Assembly: GCF_000499385.1 (NCBI RefSeq)
Contig: NW_013654618.1
Coordinates: forward strand, 62,001-126,000
Length of the DNA: 64,000 bases
Direction of reading: 5' to 3'
Origin: Eimeria necatrix
Taxonomy: Eukaryota > Apicomplexa > Conoidasida > Eucoccidiorida > Eimeriidae
Made by a program: the position numbers and the translations under genes. Shown in pieces: positions 61,621 through 64,000 of the stretch. Position 1 is the first letter of the stretch, and every line of letters begins with the position of its first letter. Below the pieces are notes generated by a model. That model was not told the origin of the DNA, made no database searches, and saw only the letters and a program-made list of their open reading frames with translations.

Positions 61621-62686
61621 CTGCAAGAGGAAAAACACTGTACACTACGGCGGTTTCAGAAAACTACCAACAGTGCGGAGGTTCACAACTTAGGAACCAA
61701 GCAGATCTAACTCAGTGACGTGTGCACAAATGTAACAGCCCATAGTTACGTTATTCCAAATCCCGGGACACAAACGCAACGCATCCTCGTTCAGAGCCGC
61801 ACAGCAGCTCAACTCCCATTTGTCTAGTTACCCACAGCGGGTCACTTAAGTCAGTCAAAAACGCCAGTTTGCTTGAAGGCAAGGCACTGGAGGGGAACCA
61901 GCGCGCTGCTGCCTCGGCTCGAGCCGTCGGGGGCACGAAGGGTAAACTGGGGTAAAATTAATAAGGGCTCCCTGCATTTAACGTCTGAAAGTGATGATGC
62001 ACACGAGAATACCAGAGCAAAAGCTACTAATACAAATAAAGACGCGTTCGCAAGTACGAAAGTAGCCGCTGCTCCGCCCGACCATCCCTAGTAAGGCTGG
62101 CATGCCCGCTTAAAGACGATTTTCCCACCAGCCAGGGGGCAAACAGAAGATATTTTCCGATGCATTGTAACAAATTTGCGGTCTTGAAGGTAACGAGGAA
62201 AACATACAAGTACCCCACACCCCGGGGCAGCACGCCTATGATTATTCCATCGTGGCAATGCCAAAATCAGATGCCTCGACAGAACTTGCCTTTTCCAGCT
62301 CATTGATTGCAAGAAGACGCACGTGCGATGGCCCGACTGCAGGTTTTTCTTTTCAGTTCTTTCGAGGCCTAGAGTGCTTGGATCCCAACAGAGCCTCCAT
62401 AATAGCCAACTCAGCCCCACGTGGGGCGTGATGCACCCCGCAACCGAACCTTCTCTGGGGCTTTAAAGTTCGGTTTGTAGAATCGAGCTCGATGCATTTC
62501 CTCATTCTGAGCGTACAAATGTTTTTCATGCGTTTGTTTAGCAGGTGAAGATCCTGATGCTACATTCTTCGTCTTAACCTGAGTCTTTTTTCCACGGAGT
62601 TGCCTGGGCTTGGTATAGTGGGATTTCCTAGAGTATATCTCTACAATTTATGTGATGAAGTGCTAGCAGAGGAACATACTGCGTAT
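61621..62686. other. Intergenic, upstream of uS8
   Basis: Should hold the 5' UTR exon and promoter of the uS8 gene. No other supported gene is seen. Confidence 0.45.
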
Positions 62687-63545
62687 TTAGGCGGTCTTGT
62701 AGTTTTTCTTTGCGTATGACGAGGCCCTACAATACTTTTTGTTACGCCTTCCGTAGGTGGGTTCCGAATATATCCTGGGATGTAGTTCAAGCATTACGTT
62801 TTCAACCAGTTTTAGGTCTGGATTTATTCGTCGCTCAATCGCCTTCCATTTTCCAGGACATTCGGGTATTTCGTGCTGTTTCTCTCCTCTTTTGACTAAT
62901 GGTAGCTTGGCAGGCGCAAACCATAATAGATTGGCTTGTAAACATGCCGAGGTGTAGTGCTTCCAAAGACTCCAGTGCCTTCGTCTTACCATCTTTGTGA
63001 TGCAAGAGCCTAGACTTGCTCTCAAAGAGCCACCAAATACCAGAAAGCGCAGCCCAGGTAGAATTTCAACGGAACAAGACAAGTTGCATTAGAAGATCGC
63101 CCGGCTAACGGCATAATGCAGGCGCTTGATAACGGGTGATTGGCTCGCAGGGTGATAATGTGCAAGGAGACAGCGTAACAACGATATACGGGGACCACTC
63201 TGCGTTCCCAAACATTGTTCTCAGCGTAGCGCTCACAGAAGGCCCGTAGGGAAGTTTCAAGCAACCCTTAAACATAATTCGTGCTTAAGCCATTTCCCAG
63301 CTCACGCGGTCTCTCTGGGAATGCTCCCATATTTCCACTCTATGCACTTATTTGGTTACACCGGGGACCATACCATCTGCCAAATACATTGCGGAGACTG
63401 CCAGACCAACTCATTCACGAATAAGCCTTCCAAGCGCTGAAGGCCGTCTCGTAGGAAAACCTCTGTGACCTCCGTATGTTTCTTCCGTATTTCGCCGGGT
63501 CGTAACCCTACAGTGTTCCAAACACCAACTTCAGTGTTTTTCAAG
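62687..63545 (-). CDS. Unrecognised basic protein, coding-like exons
   Basis: A minus-strand exon beginning after GCGTTTCAG (63548) reads ALKNTEVGVWNTVGLRPGEI, continues through FLRDGLQRLEGLFVNELVWQ, and ends at a possible donor at 63373 or so. A last exon ends at TAA 62687 with a Lys/Arg/Tyr-rich tail (RINPDLKLVENVMLEL, EPTYGRRNKKYCRASSYAKK). A short piece between (KSRLLHHKDG, donor GTAAGA) may join them. The composition recalls organellar ribosomal proteins but I cannot name a family. Exon joins are not established and the 5' end may lie above 63545. Confidence 0.4.
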
Positions 63546-64000
63546 GCCTGAAACGCACTTTAGGCTAACATTGTCAACGGTTTCGGCATATCCTGCGTAG
63601 TGGGGCACTGCATCTCACCACAGCAAATGTATGTCAAGGTATCTAGCTTGGTGGACCATGCTGCGTTTCTCCAGAGCAGCATTCCATCAAAGGCGTTAGC
63701 CAGCGTCAGTGAAATATAGGGTGCCTTTTAGCGTGGTTTTGAAACCTCCAAAGCAGGCGGCTGCTTTGGTGATTTAGTGCATCAGAGCTTCCACCTCTTT
63801 CGTAGAATGATTACTGCCCACTTTCTTTGTCTAGAAGCAACTAATGCCGTCTACCAATGTTTACAACCCCTGAACCCGTTCTTAGCAATTAAAAATTAGC
63901 AGTGTTGAACTTTATCTTGTGTTGCTTGCATGTCCCTTCGAGTCTTACAAAGACTTCGAACTGGTTGGCTCCCGAAAGATGTTTAGAGCTTGTTGAGCTC
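63546..64000. other. Window end, nothing identified
   Basis: No repeat or supported reading frame; it may include upstream exons of the basic-protein gene. Confidence 0.35.

Noticed and set aside
1..64000. Retrotransposon, insertion sequence, CRISPR or bacterial island
   Set aside because: No reverse transcriptase, integrase or transposase motifs, long terminal repeats or spaced direct repeats were found on either strand.

Overview
This looks like nuclear DNA of a coccidian apicomplexan, most probably Eimeria. The evidence is intron-rich protein genes with canonical GT-AG junctions, an organelle-type Der/EngA GTPase in the nucleus, a centrin, and above all the very dense CAG/CTG runs that encode poly-Gln, poly-Ala and poly-Ser stretches. 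The species call is inference from this repeat style. I see no prokaryotic operons, CRISPR arrays, rRNA or convincing tRNA genes, and no intact mobile element.

Layout. 1-6531 (minus): a many-exon, multi-membrane-span, repeat-rich protein of unknown function. 6.5-8.6 kb: no gene seen. 8559-13216 (minus): a 12-exon Der/EngA double GTPase. It lies head to head across about 0.7 kb with 13898-15304 (plus), an Fcf2-type pre-rRNA processing protein. 16379-23626 (minus): a giant (over 2,300 residue) Gln-rich protein. 24723-27736 (minus): a two-exon polytopic membrane protein. 27.7-30.1 kb: empty. 30094-34424 (minus): a J-domain protein with thioredoxin-like domains and C-terminal membrane spans. 36509-37514 (plus): tail-anchored cytochrome b5. 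38972-48558 (plus): an 18-exon PRP5/DDX46 spliceosomal DEAD-box helicase, 1,817 residues by my exon chain. 50.2-50.7 kb: a degenerate CCCTAA-bearing minisatellite and a purine tract. 52996-53601 (minus): fragments of a Cys-rich, probably zinc-binding protein. 53770-54613 (minus): a divergent centrin. 55925-56881 (plus): a Vti1-type Qb-SNARE. 58291-60601 (plus): a PMP34/SLC25A17-type solute carrier. 61075-61620 (minus): ribosomal protein uS8 (RPS15A). 62687-63545 (minus): coding-like exons of an unrecognised basic protein.

Repeat-rich blocks (1-6.5, 13.9-23.6, 38.9-41.9 kb) alternate with repeat-poor blocks holding conserved housekeeping genes. Exon borders were read by hand. For Der, PRP5, the carrier, RPS15A, centrin and cytochrome b5 every junction keeps phase, so those models are the strongest. 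There is no single pathway in the window: the recognised genes serve ribosome biogenesis (Der, Fcf2, uS8), splicing (PRP5), protein folding (J protein), vesicle fusion (Vti1), the centrosome (centrin), and redox or metabolite transport (cytochrome b5, carrier).
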